From Cellulomonas sp. (GTDB lineage: Bacteria > Actinomycetota > Actinomycetes > Actinomycetales > Cellulomonadaceae), in the NCBI GenBank assembly GCA_027451305.1, contig DAIDJQ010000091.1, positions 1 through 10,451 of the forward strand: 10,451 nt of DNA, given 5' to 3'. The translations under genes and the position numbers were made by a program. Below, piece after piece: positions 1 through 7,039 of this stretch. Each line of letters begins with the position of its first letter. Position 1 is the stretch's first letter. Below the pieces are notes generated by a model that searched no databases, was not told the DNA's origin, and saw only the letters and a list, made by a program, of their open reading frames with translations.

Positions 1-1848
1 TTCGAGGACCGCAACACCCGCGAGGTGTTCGGCGACTACATCGACGTCTACGACCTGACCCGTGCGGTCGAGGACGGCGCCACCGTCCCCGTGTACTTCG
101 AGTCGCGCCTGGTCAAGGTACAGCTGGCCGAGGGCGTCACCGAGGACACGATCGACGCCGCGGCAGACGAGGTCACGGCCGGCCTGGACGACACCGAGCG
201 GGACCGCATCGAGAAGTCCGTCGCCGTGGTCAACGCCGTCTACGGCGCTCCCGCCCGCATCGAGCGGCTCGCCGAGGACTTCGTCGCCCACTGGGAGGAC
301 CGGCGCGCCGTGATGGGCCCGAAACTCGGGACTGCCGAGCGGCCGTTCGTCCCCGGCAAGGCGATGATCGTCGGGGCCACCCGGGAGATCTGCGCGCGGC
401 TGTACTCCGCGATCGTCGCGCTGCGGCCCGACTGGCACAGCGACGACCTGGAGCACGGCCGCATCAAGGTCGTCTACTCCGGCAACGCCTCGGACGTGCC
501 ACCGGTCTCCGACCACGTGCGGCGCGACTCGGCCAACGCCGTGATCAAGGAGCGACTCCGCAGCGAGGACGACGAGCTGGAGATCGTCATCGTCAAGGAC
601 ATGATGCTGACCGGCTACGACTCGCCGCCGCTGCACACCCTGTACCTGGACCGCCCGCTCAAGGGCGCCCTGCTCATGCAGACGCTCGCACGCGTCAACC
701 GCACGTTCCGCGGCAAGCAGGACGGCCTGCTCGTCGCCTACGCGCCACTGGCCGACAACCTGGCCAAGGCCCTGGCCGAGTACACGCTTCCCGACCAGGT
801 CACCAAGCCGATCGGCCGACCGGTCGCCGAGGCCGTGACCCTGGTCGAGGAGCTGCTGGGCCGGCTCCGGGACACCCTCACCGGCTACGACTGGCGGACC
901 CGCCTCGCGGCCCCCGGCCACCGCGCGTACATCCAGGCCGTGCTCGGCGCGGTGAACTACCTGCGCAGCCCCGCTACGTCGGGCAACCAGGTGGCCGACG
1001 GCGAGGAGACCCGCGCGGCGCAGTTCCGGCGCCTCGCCGGTCAGCTCTCGCGCGCGTGGGCCATCGCCGGACGGGACGAGGCCTTGGCTGCCGTCCGCCG
1101 CGAGGCGCAGTTCTTCGAGGAGATCCGCGTCTGGATGGCCAAGTTCGACGCCGAGGACCGGCAGGCCCGTGGCGAGCCGATCCCCGACGAGGTGCAGGAG
1201 CTGCTCAACACCCTGGTCGCCGGTGCGGTGGTGTCCCACGAGGTGCTCGACATCTACGGCGCCGCCGGCATGCCCCGGCCCGCGCTGAGCGACCTGACCC
1301 CCGAGTTCCTGGCCAAGGCCGTCCACGCCGAGCACCCGCACCTGGCTATCGAGGCACTGCGCGCCCTGGTCATGGAGGAGACGCGCACGGCCACCCGCAA
1401 CAACCTGGTCCGGCAGCGAGCCTTCTCCGAGCGTCTGGCGGAGCTGATGCGTCGCTACACCAACCAGCAGCTCACCTCCGCCGAGGTGATCGCCGCCATG
1501 ATCGAGCTCGCGCGCGACGTCGCGCACGAGGCGGACCGCGGCGCCCACTTCAGCCCGCCGCTGGACCAGGACGAGCTCGCGTTCTACGACGCCGTCGCCT
1601 CCAACGAGTCCGCGGTCGACGTGCAGGGTGAGGACGTGCTCGCGCAGATCGCCCGCGAGCTGGTCGCGGTGATGCGGCGGGACGTCAAGACCGACTGGAC
1701 CGTGCGGGACGACGTGAAGGCCAAGCTGCGCGCCTCGATCAAGCGGCTGCTGGTCAAGTACGACTACCCGCCGGACAAGCAGCCCGGCGCGATCCGCCTG
1801 GTCATGGACCAGATGGAGTCGATGGCGCCGCGCCTCGCCGCCGCCTGA
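1..1848 (+). CDS. hsdR: Type I restriction enzyme R subunit, C-terminal part (5' end outside window)
   Basis: This is the motor and DNA-cleavage subunit of a type I restriction-modification complex, which would work with HsdM and HsdS to translocate and cut unmodified DNA. The frame is open from base 1 ([13 protein letters not shown]), so the ATG at 25 is internal and the gene starts upstream. The window holds 615 codons of a protein family usually about 1000 residues long. Visible parts, numbered from the window edge, are a motif IV-like strand [10 protein letters not shown] near 120, motif [11 protein letters not shown] near 200-209, and motif [17 protein letters not shown] near 225-240. 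A long, mostly helical C-terminal domain typical of HsdR follows. The PD-(D/E)xK nuclease and Walker A/B motifs would lie upstream, so an intact active site cannot be confirmed. No frameshift is visible. The hsdM and hsdS genes are not in the window. The gene ends convergent to ino1 with a hairpin between them. Confidence 0.93.
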   Translation, partial: FEDRNTREVFGDYIDVYDLTRAVEDGATVPVYFESRLVKVQLAEGVTEDTIDAAADEVTAGLDDTERDRIEKSVAVVNAVYGAPARIERLAEDFVAHWEDRRAVMGPKLGTAERPFVPGKAMIVGATREICARLYSAIVALRPDWHSDDLEHGRIKVVYSGNASDVPPVSDHVRRDSANAVIKERLRSEDDELEIVIVKDMMLTGYDSPPLHTLYLDRPLKGALLMQTLARVNRTFRGKQDGLLVAYAPLADNLAKALAEYTLPDQVTKPIGRPVAEAVTLVEELLGRLRDTLTGYDWRTRLAAPGHRAYIQAVLGAVNYLRSPATSGNQVADGEETRAAQFRRLAGQLSRAWAIAGRDEALAAVRREAQFFEEIRVWMAKFDAEDRQARGEPIPDEVQELLNTLVAGAVVSHEVLDIYGAAGMPRPALSDLTPEFLAKAVHAEHPHLAIEALRALVMEETRTATRNNLVRQRAFSERLAELMRRYTNQQLTSAEVIAAMIELARDVAHEADRGAHFSPPLDQDELAFYDAVASNESAVDVQGEDVLAQIARELVAVMRRDVKTDWTVRDDVKAKLRASIKRLLVKYDYPPDKQPGAIRLVMDQMESMAPRLAAA

Positions 1849-1889
1849 TCGTCGACCCGTCGTCTGCCGGTCCGTCTCCACGAAAACGC

Positions 1890-1929
1890 AGAAGGGCCCC
1901 GCCACCCTCTGGAGGTGCGGGGCCCTTCT
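1890..1929. terminator. Bidirectional hairpin terminator between hsdR and ino1
   Basis: A perfect 13-bp inverted repeat (AGAAGGGCCCCGC at 1890-1902, complement at 1917-1929) sits between two convergent genes. Three further pairs can form inside (1904-1906 with 1914-1916) if one C is bulged, leaving a 7-base loop. On the minus strand the stem is followed by TGCGTTTTCG, a short T run, so it looks best suited to stopping ino1 transcripts. It could also stop hsdR transcripts despite lacking a T tract on that side. Confidence 0.8.
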
Positions 1930-1957
1930 CGCGTCAGCTCAGAGCACGAGGCTCAGC

Positions 1958-3052
1958 TCAGCGCTCCCGCTCGCCGCGGATGAACTCCTCGAGCGCGGCG
2001 CGCCCGGCGGTGTCCTCCATCTGGATGGGCGGGGACTTCATCAGGTAGGTCGCGGCGGAGTCGATCGGGCCACCGATCCCCCGGTCCTTGGCGATCTTCG
2101 CGGCGCGGATCGCGTCGATGATGATGCCGGCCGAGTTCGGGGAGTCCCACACCTCGAGCTTGTACTCAAGGTTCAGGGGCACCTCGCCGAACGCGCGGCC
2201 CTCGAGGCGGACGTACGCCCACTTGCGGTCGTCGAGCCACGCGACGTAGTCCGACGGGCCGATGTGGACGTTGCGGTCCTCCTTCTTGCCCGACAGCGGA
2301 CCGTCGTTGAGGTTCGAGGTGACCGACTGGGTCTTGGAGAGCTTCTTGGACTGCAGGCGCTCGCGCTCCAGCATGTTCTTGAAGTCCATGTTGCCGCCGA
2401 CGTTCAGCTGGTACGTGCGGTCCAGGATCACGCCGCGGTCCTCGAACAGCCGGGCCAGCACGCGGTGCGTGATGGTGGCGCCGACCTGCGACTTGATGTC
2501 GTCGCCGACGATCGGCACGCCGGACGCCTCGAACTTCGCCGCCCACTCGGGGTCGGAGGCGATGAACACCGGCAGCGCGTTGACCATGGCCACGCCCGCG
2601 TCGATGCAGCACTGCGCGTAGTACTTGTCGGCCACCTCGGAGCCCACCGGCAGGTAGGAGACGAGGACGTCGACCTTCGCGTCCTTGAGCGCCTGGACGA
2701 TGTCGACCGGCTCGGCGTCCGACTCCTCGATGGTCTCGGAGTAGTACTTGCCGAGGCCGTCGTTGGTCACACCGCGCTGCACCGGCACACCCAGCGGCGG
2801 CACGTCGGCGATCTTGATGGTGTTGTTCTCCGAGGCGACGATGGCCTCGGACAGGTCGAAGCCGACCTTCTTCGCGTCGACGTCGAACGCCGCGACGAAC
2901 TCGACGTCACGCACGTGGTACGGGCCGAACTGCACGTGCATGAGGCCCGGCACCTTGCTGTCGGGGTCGGCGTCCTTGTAGTACTGGACGCCCTGGACCA
3001 GCGACGAGGCGCAGTTGCCCACGCCGACGATGGCCACGCGGATGGAGGTCAT
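1958..3052 (-). CDS. ino1: Inositol-3-phosphate synthase (myo-inositol-1-phosphate synthase)
   Basis: This cytosolic NAD-dependent enzyme isomerises D-glucose 6-phosphate to 1D-myo-inositol 3-phosphate. In actinobacteria that product feeds phosphatidylinositol, its mannosides and mycothiol. The 364-residue length fits the short bacterial form. The N-terminus has a Rossmann dinucleotide loop, [13 protein letters not shown], at residues 6-18. Family-typical blocks follow: [21 protein letters not shown] (183-193), [10 protein letters not shown] with a lysine-rich SKKLSKTQS stretch just after, and [16 protein letters not shown] (294-309) near the C-terminus. The ATG at 3052 has AAGGAG about six bases upstream and overlaps the padR stop as ATGA, which supports both this start and translational coupling. 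Expression is probably controlled with padR from the promoter and palindrome upstream of that gene. The assignment is secure from motifs and from the conserved ino1-padR order. Confidence 0.97.
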   Translation of the reverse strand: MTSIRVAIVGVGNCASSLVQGVQYYKDADPDSKVPGLMHVQFGPYHVRDVEFVAAFDVDAKKVGFDLSEAIVASENNTIKIADVPPLGVPVQRGVTNDGLGKYYSETIEESDAEPVDIVQALKDAKVDVLVSYLPVGSEVADKYYAQCCIDAGVAMVNALPVFIASDPEWAAKFEASGVPIVGDDIKSQVGATITHRVLARLFEDRGVILDRTYQLNVGGNMDFKNMLERERLQSKKLSKTQSVTSNLNDGPLSGKKEDRNVHIGPSDYVAWLDDRKWAYVRLEGRAFGEVPLNLEYKLEVWDSPNSAGIIIDAIRAAKIAKDRGIGGPIDSAATYLMKSPPIQMEDTAGRAALEEFIRGERER

Positions 3053-3702
3053 CCTCGCTCCTTCTCAGTGTGCGCCGGGGCGGGGTTGCTCTCGGCGTGG
3101 AAGTCGGGACCGGCCGGACGGCCGGAACCCTTGGACCGAGCAGGACGGGCGCCCCGCTCGTTGTCGATGAGCCCGTCGAGCCAGCGGACCTCGCGCTCGA
3201 CCTGGTCCAGGCCGTGCCGCTGCAGCTCGAGGGTGTACTCGTCCATGCGCTCGCGGGTGCGGCTCAGCGACTGCCGCACCACCTCGAGGCGTTCGGTGAG
3301 CCGGGTGCGGCGTCCCTCGAGGATGCGCAGCCGGGTCTCGGCGTCCGTCTGGGCGAAGAACGCGAAGCGGACGTCGAAGTTCTCGTCCTCCCACGTGGCC
3401 GGGCCCGACGAGGCGAGCACCTGCTGCAGGTGCTCCTTGCCGTCGGCGGTCAGCTGGTAGACGATCCGGGCACGCTTGCTGGCCACGGCCCGCTCCACGC
3501 CGACCGAGGGGCTGGCGTCCGCGCCGACGATCCAGCCGCGCTCGGCCAGCGACCGCAAGGCCGGGTAGAGGGACCCGTAGGACAGGGCGCGGAAGCTGCC
3601 GAGGACCACGTTCAACCGCTTGCGCAGCTCGTAGCCGTGCATGGGCGACTCGGCGAGCAGGCCGAGGATGGCCGGCTCGAGGACGTCGGTCCGTCCGTGC
3701 AC
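3049..3702 (-). CDS. PadR-family transcriptional regulator
   Basis: This 217-residue protein is a winged-helix repressor of the PadR family. Residues about 8-90 form the DNA-binding domain ([22 protein letters not shown], with the wing region [18 protein letters not shown]). Residues about 120-190 form a long, charged, probably coiled helical region that fits the Vir-type C-terminal dimerisation domain. The start is GTG at 3702, preceded by a strong AGGAGG at 3709-3714 with a six-base spacer. Its stop overlaps the ino1 start by four bases, so repressor and enzyme share a message. The same pair occurs in M. tuberculosis (Rv0047c-Rv0046c). A perfect ATGTATC-type palindrome at 3747-3767 is the likely operator, which would make it autoregulatory and a regulator of inositol synthesis. 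The effector cannot be read from sequence. The C-terminal tail (about 195-217) is Pro/Arg/Ala-rich and probably disordered. Confidence 0.93.
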   Translation of the reverse strand: MHGRTDVLEPAILGLLAESPMHGYELRKRLNVVLGSFRALSYGSLYPALRSLAERGWIVGADASPSVGVERAVASKRARIVYQLTADGKEHLQQVLASSGPATWEDENFDVRFAFFAQTDAETRLRILEGRRTRLTERLEVVRQSLSRTRERMDEYTLELQRHGLDQVEREVRWLDGLIDNERGARPARSKGSGRPAGPDFHAESNPAPAHTEKERG

Positions 3703-3746
3703 GGCTCACCTCCTCGGCGGTAGCGTCTGGTCGACGCGACGGCGCC

Positions 3747-3767
3747 GATGTATCAACTCGATACATC
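3747..3767. promoter_or_regulatory. Probable PadR operator (perfect inverted repeat)
   Basis: GATGTATC at 3747-3754 and GATACATC at 3760-3767 are exact reverse complements around the 5-base centre aactc. It is strikingly AT-rich for its surroundings and lies about 45 bases upstream of the padR start. PadR proteins are known to bind dyads with ATGT...ACAT ends, which this site has. That PadR itself binds here is inference. Confidence 0.7.
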
Positions 3768-3770
3768 TGG

Positions 3771-3800
3771 AGACTACGTCGCCGCGATGCGTCGGCACAA
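3771..3800 (-). promoter_or_regulatory. Possible promoter for padR-ino1
   Basis: Read on the minus strand, TTGTGC (3800-3795) and TAGTCT (3776-3771) are separated by 18 bases and resemble -35 and actinobacterial TAnnnT -10 elements. Transcription would start near 3764, inside the palindrome, so a bound repressor would cover the start site. The -35 match is only partial. Confidence 0.4.
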
Positions 3801-3863
3801 GCCGCCCCGCGGCACGACACGTCGGGCGGCGGCCTACGTCCCCTGAGCCCGCGGGCGTCCTCG

Positions 3864-3901
3864 AGGCCCCGGAAGGCGGGATCGAGGTGCCACCGGGGCC
3901 T
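3864..3901. repeat. Inverted repeat in padR-ponA intergenic region
   Basis: AGGCCCCGG (3864-3872) pairs exactly with CCGGGGCCT (3893-3901) across a 20-base loop. It lies next to another palindrome at 3910-3927. In such GC-rich DNA it could be chance. A role as a structured leader or binding site is not shown. Confidence 0.45.
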
Positions 3902-3909
3902 GTCCAGGG

Positions 3910-3927
3910 GTGGCTCCGCGGAGCCAC
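3910..3927. repeat. 18-base perfect palindrome upstream of the penicillin-binding protein gene
   Basis: GTGGCTCCG followed directly by its reverse complement CGGAGCCAC gives an 18-base palindrome without a spacer. As RNA it would form a 7-bp stem with a CGCG loop; as DNA it could bind a dimeric regulator. It lies about 150 bases upstream of the chosen start. Function unknown. Confidence 0.5.
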
Positions 3928-4064
3928 GGTGCCGATCCGGTGAAAATCGGGGCGCGATCGCCGCTCCGAGGGGCCCTCACTGCACCGTCCTCCATACTGG
4001 CTGCGGTCCCGGTGCACCCGTAGCACGCGCGCGACGTGCGCCCGGACAGCCCTCGTCGTCGTCC

Positions 4065-4070
4065 GGAAGG
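4065..4070 (+). promoter_or_regulatory. Ribosome binding site favouring the TTG start at 4078
   Basis: GGAAGG lies seven bases before an in-frame TTG at 4078. The alternative in-frame GTG at 4036 has only C/G/A sequence upstream with no purine-rich site, so the TTG is preferred. Confidence 0.5.
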
Positions 4071-4077
4071 CCCTCGA

Positions 4078-6495
4078 TTGTCAGCGAGCAGTCGGCGCAC
4101 CCCGCCTCCCCGGTCGCGCCGGGGAACCACCCGACGCCCGTCCGCGGCCCGTTCCGGGCGCGGTACGCGCACCGGCTGGCGGCGGTTCTTCGACTACCCG
4201 CGGTCGACGGTCACGGGGTTCCGGCGCTGGCTGCCGTCGTGGCGCTTCGTCCTCGGCACCTTCCTCGGCCTCGTCTTCGTCGGGCTCGGCGCCACCGTGG
4301 CGGCCTACGCCACGCTCAAGGTCCCGTCGCCGTCCGCACAGGCCGCGTTCCAGACCTCCACGGTGTACTTCGCCAACAACGCCGACGGCTCCCGTGGTGC
4401 CGTGATGGGCGCGTTCGCCGACCAGAAGCGCGACATCATCGACTACGCCACGCTGCCGTCGTACGTCGGCAAGGCCGTCGTCGCCTCCGAGGACCAGACG
4501 TTCTTCCAGAACTCCGGCGTCGACCCGAAGGGCATCGCCCGGGCGCTCTGGAACAACCTGCGCGGGGGCGCTCAGCAGGGCGCGTCGACCATCACCGAGC
4601 AGTACGTGAAGACGTACTACAAGAACCGGACGACGACGACCTACCTCGGCAAGCTCGAGGAGGCGATGCTGGCCGTCAAGATCGGCCGCACCGAGTCCAA
4701 GGACGAGATCCTCGGCCGCTACCTGAACACCATCTACCTGGGCCGCGACTCCTACGGCATCCAGGCTGCCGCTCAGGCGTACTTCGGGGTGGACGCCAAG
4801 GACCTGACCGTCTCGCAGGCGGCTCTGCTCGCCGGCATCATCCCGTCCCCCAACTACTGGGACCCGGCGACCGCACCGGACAAGGCGAAGGTCCGCTGGA
4901 ACCGCGTGCTGGACTACATGGTCAAGGGCGGGTACCTCTCGCAGGCCGACCGGGACAAGCAGGTGTTCCCGCAGACCATCGCGTACAAGCTGTCCAACAC
5001 GATGGCCGGCACCAACGGCTACCTGCTGCAGATGGTGCTGGACGAGCTGCAGACCTCGATGAACCTGTCGATCGGTGACATCAAGACCGGCGGCTACACG
5101 ATCATCACGACGATCGACCAGGCCGTGCAGAACGAGGCGGTGCGAGCCGCGGGCGACCTCTACTCGGGTGCGCTCGCCAACGGGGCGACGCCGAATCCCC
5201 GCACCCGTGTGGCGATCTCGACGATCAACCAGGCGGACGGCTCGATCGTCGCCCTGTACGGCGGCGCGGACTACCTGAAGGACCAGCGCAACACGGCCAC
5301 CTACGACTCGATCCAGGCCGGGTCCACGTTCAAGCCGTTCACGCTGGTGGCAGCCCTGCAGAAGGGCATCGGGCTGAAGACGACGTTCAACGGCGCCTCG
5401 CCGCAGATGATCCCCAACTGGGACAACGGCAAGCCGGGCAAGGTGACCAACTTCAGCAACGAGCAGCCAGGGTGGGTCGACCTGATCCGCGCGACGTCGG
5501 ACTCGGTGAACACGGTGTACGCGCAGCTCAACATGAAGGTCGGCCCGGACGCCTCGGTCCAGGCGGCCCAGCAGGCCGGGGTGGTGACACCGCAGCCGGA
5601 CGTCCCCTCGAACGTGCTCGGCGCGGGCAACGTCCACCCGCTCGAGATGACCGCGGCCTACTCCACCTTCGCGGCGCAGGGCGTGAAGCACACGCCGTTC
5701 ATCGTCCGGGAGGTCCTGGGCCCGGACGGCAAGACGGTGGACAAGGGAGGCAGCGCCGGGCAGCGGGTGTTCCCGGCCGATGTGATGGCGGACGCGACCT
5801 ACGCGATGCAGCACGTGGTCACCAACACGACCGGGACCGGGCACCAGTGGATCAGCCCGCTGAACATCCCGATCGCCGGGAAGACGGGTACGTCGACGGA
5901 CAACAAGTCGGCGTGGTTCGACGGGTTCACGACGAGCCTGACGACCACCGTCGCGATGAGCCAGCTCGGGACGGACGGTCACTCGCTGGAGTCGATCACC
6001 CCGTTCGGCGGCTCCGGGCAGGTCACCGGTGGCAACTGGCCTGCGAAGCTGTGGGCCGACTACATGAAGCCGGTGCTGGCGATGCCGCAGTGGACGCCGA
6101 AGTCGGCGTTCCCGAGCCCGGCATGGGTCGGCACCAAGCCGACCGCCACCACGACGCCGACCCAGGACGTGACCCCGACGGCTGCGCCGACCACCCAGGC
6201 GCCCACCACCGTGCAGGTGCCGGGCAACCTCGTCGGGCACACCGAGGCGGACGCGTCCGGCGCACTGCAGAACGCCGGCCTGTCCGCGGTGATCGTCACG
6301 CAGTCCTCCGACACCGTGGCGTCCGGCCGGGTCATCTCGGCGGCTCCCGACTCGGGGGCCACCGTCCCGGCCGGCTCGTCCGTCACCCTGATCGTCTCCA
6401 CCGGACCTGCCGCACCGGCCACCCCGACGCCGACCCCGACGCCGACCCCGACGGCTACCGCGACCGCCGTCCCGGCGCCCAAGAAGTCGCCCTGA
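4078..6495 (+). CDS. ponA: Class A penicillin-binding protein (bifunctional transglycosylase/transpeptidase) with PASTA domain
   Basis: This enzyme polymerises lipid II into glycan strands and crosslinks the peptides outside the membrane. With the TTG start it has 805 residues. An Arg/Pro-rich cytoplasmic tail (1-54) precedes one membrane segment (about 55-80). The GT51 domain contains SEDQTFF with catalytic Glu138, GASTITEQ (168-175), KLEEAMLA and ILGRYLNTIYLG. The transpeptidase domain has the nucleophile motif STFK (Ser416, Lys419), SVN (476-478) and KTGTS (602-606). One PASTA domain (about 712-776, starting VQVPGNLVGH) follows, then a Thr-Pro repeat tail ending KKSP. The first GT motif reads EDQTFFQNSG, with Asn where the consensus EDxxFxxHxG has His, and the RKxxE motif reads GKLEE. 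The gene sits where actinobacteria carry ponA1, just before rpsF, but a terminator separates them. An in-frame GTG at 4036 would add 14 residues. Confidence 0.95.
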   Translation: MSASSRRTPPPRSRRGTTRRPSAARSGRGTRTGWRRFFDYPRSTVTGFRRWLPSWRFVLGTFLGLVFVGLGATVAAYATLKVPSPSAQAAFQTSTVYFANNADGSRGAVMGAFADQKRDIIDYATLPSYVGKAVVASEDQTFFQNSGVDPKGIARALWNNLRGGAQQGASTITEQYVKTYYKNRTTTTYLGKLEEAMLAVKIGRTESKDEILGRYLNTIYLGRDSYGIQAAAQAYFGVDAKDLTVSQAALLAGIIPSPNYWDPATAPDKAKVRWNRVLDYMVKGGYLSQADRDKQVFPQTIAYKLSNTMAGTNGYLLQMVLDELQTSMNLSIGDIKTGGYTIITTIDQAVQNEAVRAAGDLYSGALANGATPNPRTRVAISTINQADGSIVALYGGADYLKDQRNTATYDSIQAGSTFKPFTLVAALQKGIGLKTTFNGASPQMIPNWDNGKPGKVTNFSNEQPGWVDLIRATSDSVNTVYAQLNMKVGPDASVQAAQQAGVVTPQPDVPSNVLGAGNVHPLEMTAAYSTFAAQGVKHTPFIVREVLGPDGKTVDKGGSAGQRVFPADVMADATYAMQHVVTNTTGTGHQWISPLNIPIAGKTGTSTDNKSAWFDGFTTSLTTTVAMSQLGTDGHSLESITPFGGSGQVTGGNWPAKLWADYMKPVLAMPQWTPKSAFPSPAWVGTKPTATTTPTQDVTPTAAPTTQAPTTVQVPGNLVGHTEADASGALQNAGLSAVIVTQSSDTVASGRVISAAPDSGATVPAGSSVTLIVSTGPAAPATPTPTPTPTPTATATAVPAPKKSP
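6421..6453 (+). repeat. 12-base tandem repeat coding the Thr-Pro tail
   Basis: The unit accccgacgccg occurs at 6421-6432 and 6433-6444, with nine further matching bases to 6453. It codes alternating Thr-Pro in the extracytoplasmic tail after the PASTA domain. Such a short repeat can change copy number by slippage without breaking the frame, because the unit is a multiple of three. Confidence 0.85.
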
Positions 6496-6516
6496 TCCTC
6501 GGTCCGCCGTGACCTC

Positions 6517-6550
6517 GAGCCGCCCGTCCACACCCGCGGACGGGCGGCTC
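6517..6550 (+). terminator. Hairpin terminator after the penicillin-binding protein gene
   Basis: GAGCCGCCCGTCC (6517-6529) and its exact complement (6538-6550) form a 13-bp stem with an 8-base loop, 21 bases past the stop codon. There is no T tract, which is common for actinobacterial terminators. It separates the gene from the rpsF operon. Confidence 0.78.
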
Positions 6551-6562
6551 CGGTCGGCACGC

Positions 6563-6568
6563 TACGAT
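6563..6568 (+). promoter_or_regulatory. Possible -10 element for the rpsF operon
   Basis: TACGAT fits the actinobacterial TAnnnT -10 pattern, directly after the terminator and before the ribosomal operon. No good -35 is seen; that position falls within the terminator stem. A start near 6575 would give a leader of about 100 bases. Confidence 0.4.
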
Positions 6569-6629
6569 TGACCGCTGCTCCGCGTGCTCGTCGTCGACCT
6601 CGACGCCGGCCCGGGGCGGACGCACAGAC

Positions 6630-6672
6630 CCTCCTGTCACGGACCGACCGTGACCGCGAAGACCAGAGGAGG
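6630..6672 (+). promoter_or_regulatory. Candidate rpsF leader structure that can sequester the ribosome binding site
   Basis: CCTCCT at 6630-6635 is the exact complement of the rpsF ribosome binding site AGGAGG at 6667-6672. Between them, starting with no gap, GTCACGG (6636-6642) and CCGTGAC (6648-6654) form a 7-bp hairpin with loop ACCGA, leaving a 12-base bulge (6655-6666). The stacked structure would hide the binding site. The S6:S18 complex is known to control its own message in many bacteria through a leader with a conserved CCG near a hairpin. Whether this is that motif is inference. Confidence 0.5.
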
Positions 6673-6677
6673 TGGGT

Positions 6678-6971
6678 ATGAGCCTGCGTCAGTACGAGAT
6701 CATGATCATCCTCGACCCCGAGATCGAGGAGCGCACCGTCGCTCCGTCGCTCGACAAGTACCTGACCGTCGTGAAGTCCGACGGCGGCAGCGTCGACAAG
6801 GTCGACATCTGGGGCCGGCGTCGTCTCGCGTACGACATCAAGAAGAAGGCCGAGGGCATCTACGCCGTCGTCAACTTCACTGCGAGCGCCGCGACCGCCA
6901 AGGAGCTCGACCGCCAGCTCGGCCTCAACGAGGTCGTCCTGCGCACCAAGGTGCTCCGCACCGACGCCTGA
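6678..6971 (+). CDS. rpsF: 30S ribosomal protein S6
   Basis: S6 binds the central domain of 16S rRNA together with S18. The 97-residue product begins [18 protein letters not shown] and contains [20 protein letters not shown], both typical of the bacterial S6 ferredoxin-like fold, and the length matches the family. The ATG at 6678 is chosen because AGGAGG lies at 6667-6672 with a five-base spacer. An in-frame GTG at 6672 overlaps that site and is unlikely to be the start. It is the first gene of the rpsF-ssb-rpsR-rplI cluster, and its leader may form a structure that hides the ribosome binding site. S6 and S18, encoded in one cluster, form a heterodimer, which fits possible feedback on this message. 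Confidence 0.98.
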   Translation: MSLRQYEIMIILDPEIEERTVAPSLDKYLTVVKSDGGSVDKVDIWGRRRLAYDIKKKAEGIYAVVNFTASAATAKELDRQLGLNEVVLRTKVLRTDA

Positions 6972-7039
6972 CCGGCGTCGTGGGTGCCCGCCGCTAGCGT
7001 GCGCCACAGTCAGTCGACACGAACCTGCGAGGAGCTGGC

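Larger units (their letters stand above)
3703..4077. other. Divergent intergenic region between padR and the penicillin-binding protein gene
   Basis: This stretch of about 375 bases carries no ORF with a credible start or protein-like composition. On the padR side it holds the padR ribosome binding site, the 21-base palindrome and a possible promoter. The middle holds a GCCCGCGGGC palindrome at 3847-3856, a 9-bp inverted repeat (3864-3872 with 3893-3901) and an 18-base perfect palindrome at 3910-3927. I could not find a convincing -10/-35 pair for the rightward gene. A GTG at 4036 lies in frame with the penicillin-binding protein but has no ribosome binding site. Confidence 0.7.

Noticed and set aside
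2264..3460. Open frame of 398 codons on the plus strand opposite ino1 and padR
   Set aside because: It has a low-complexity Val/Asp/Leu/Arg composition, runs across two well-identified genes and matches no family. It is a shadow of codon bias.
3706..4026. Possible small gene of about 106 codons in the padR-ponA gap (and similar frames nearby)
   Set aside because: It has Arg/Pro/Gly-rich composition, no ribosome binding site, and covers the likely operator and promoter of padR. Nothing in it looks like a protein fold.
4036..4077. GTG at 4036 as the start of the penicillin-binding protein
   Set aside because: No purine-rich site lies upstream, whereas GGAAGG precedes the TTG at 4078. It is not excluded, and the difference is only 14 residues of basic tail.
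4081..6531. Open frame of 816 codons on the minus strand opposite the penicillin-binding protein gene
   Set aside because: It is almost entirely Arg/Gly/Val/Asp-rich sequence with no recognisable domain. It mirrors the GC codon bias of the real gene, which has a full set of catalytic motifs.
6672..6677. GTG at 6672 as the rpsF start
   Set aside because: It overlaps the AGGAGG ribosome binding site. The ATG at 6678 has correct spacing and gives the normal S6 N-terminus.
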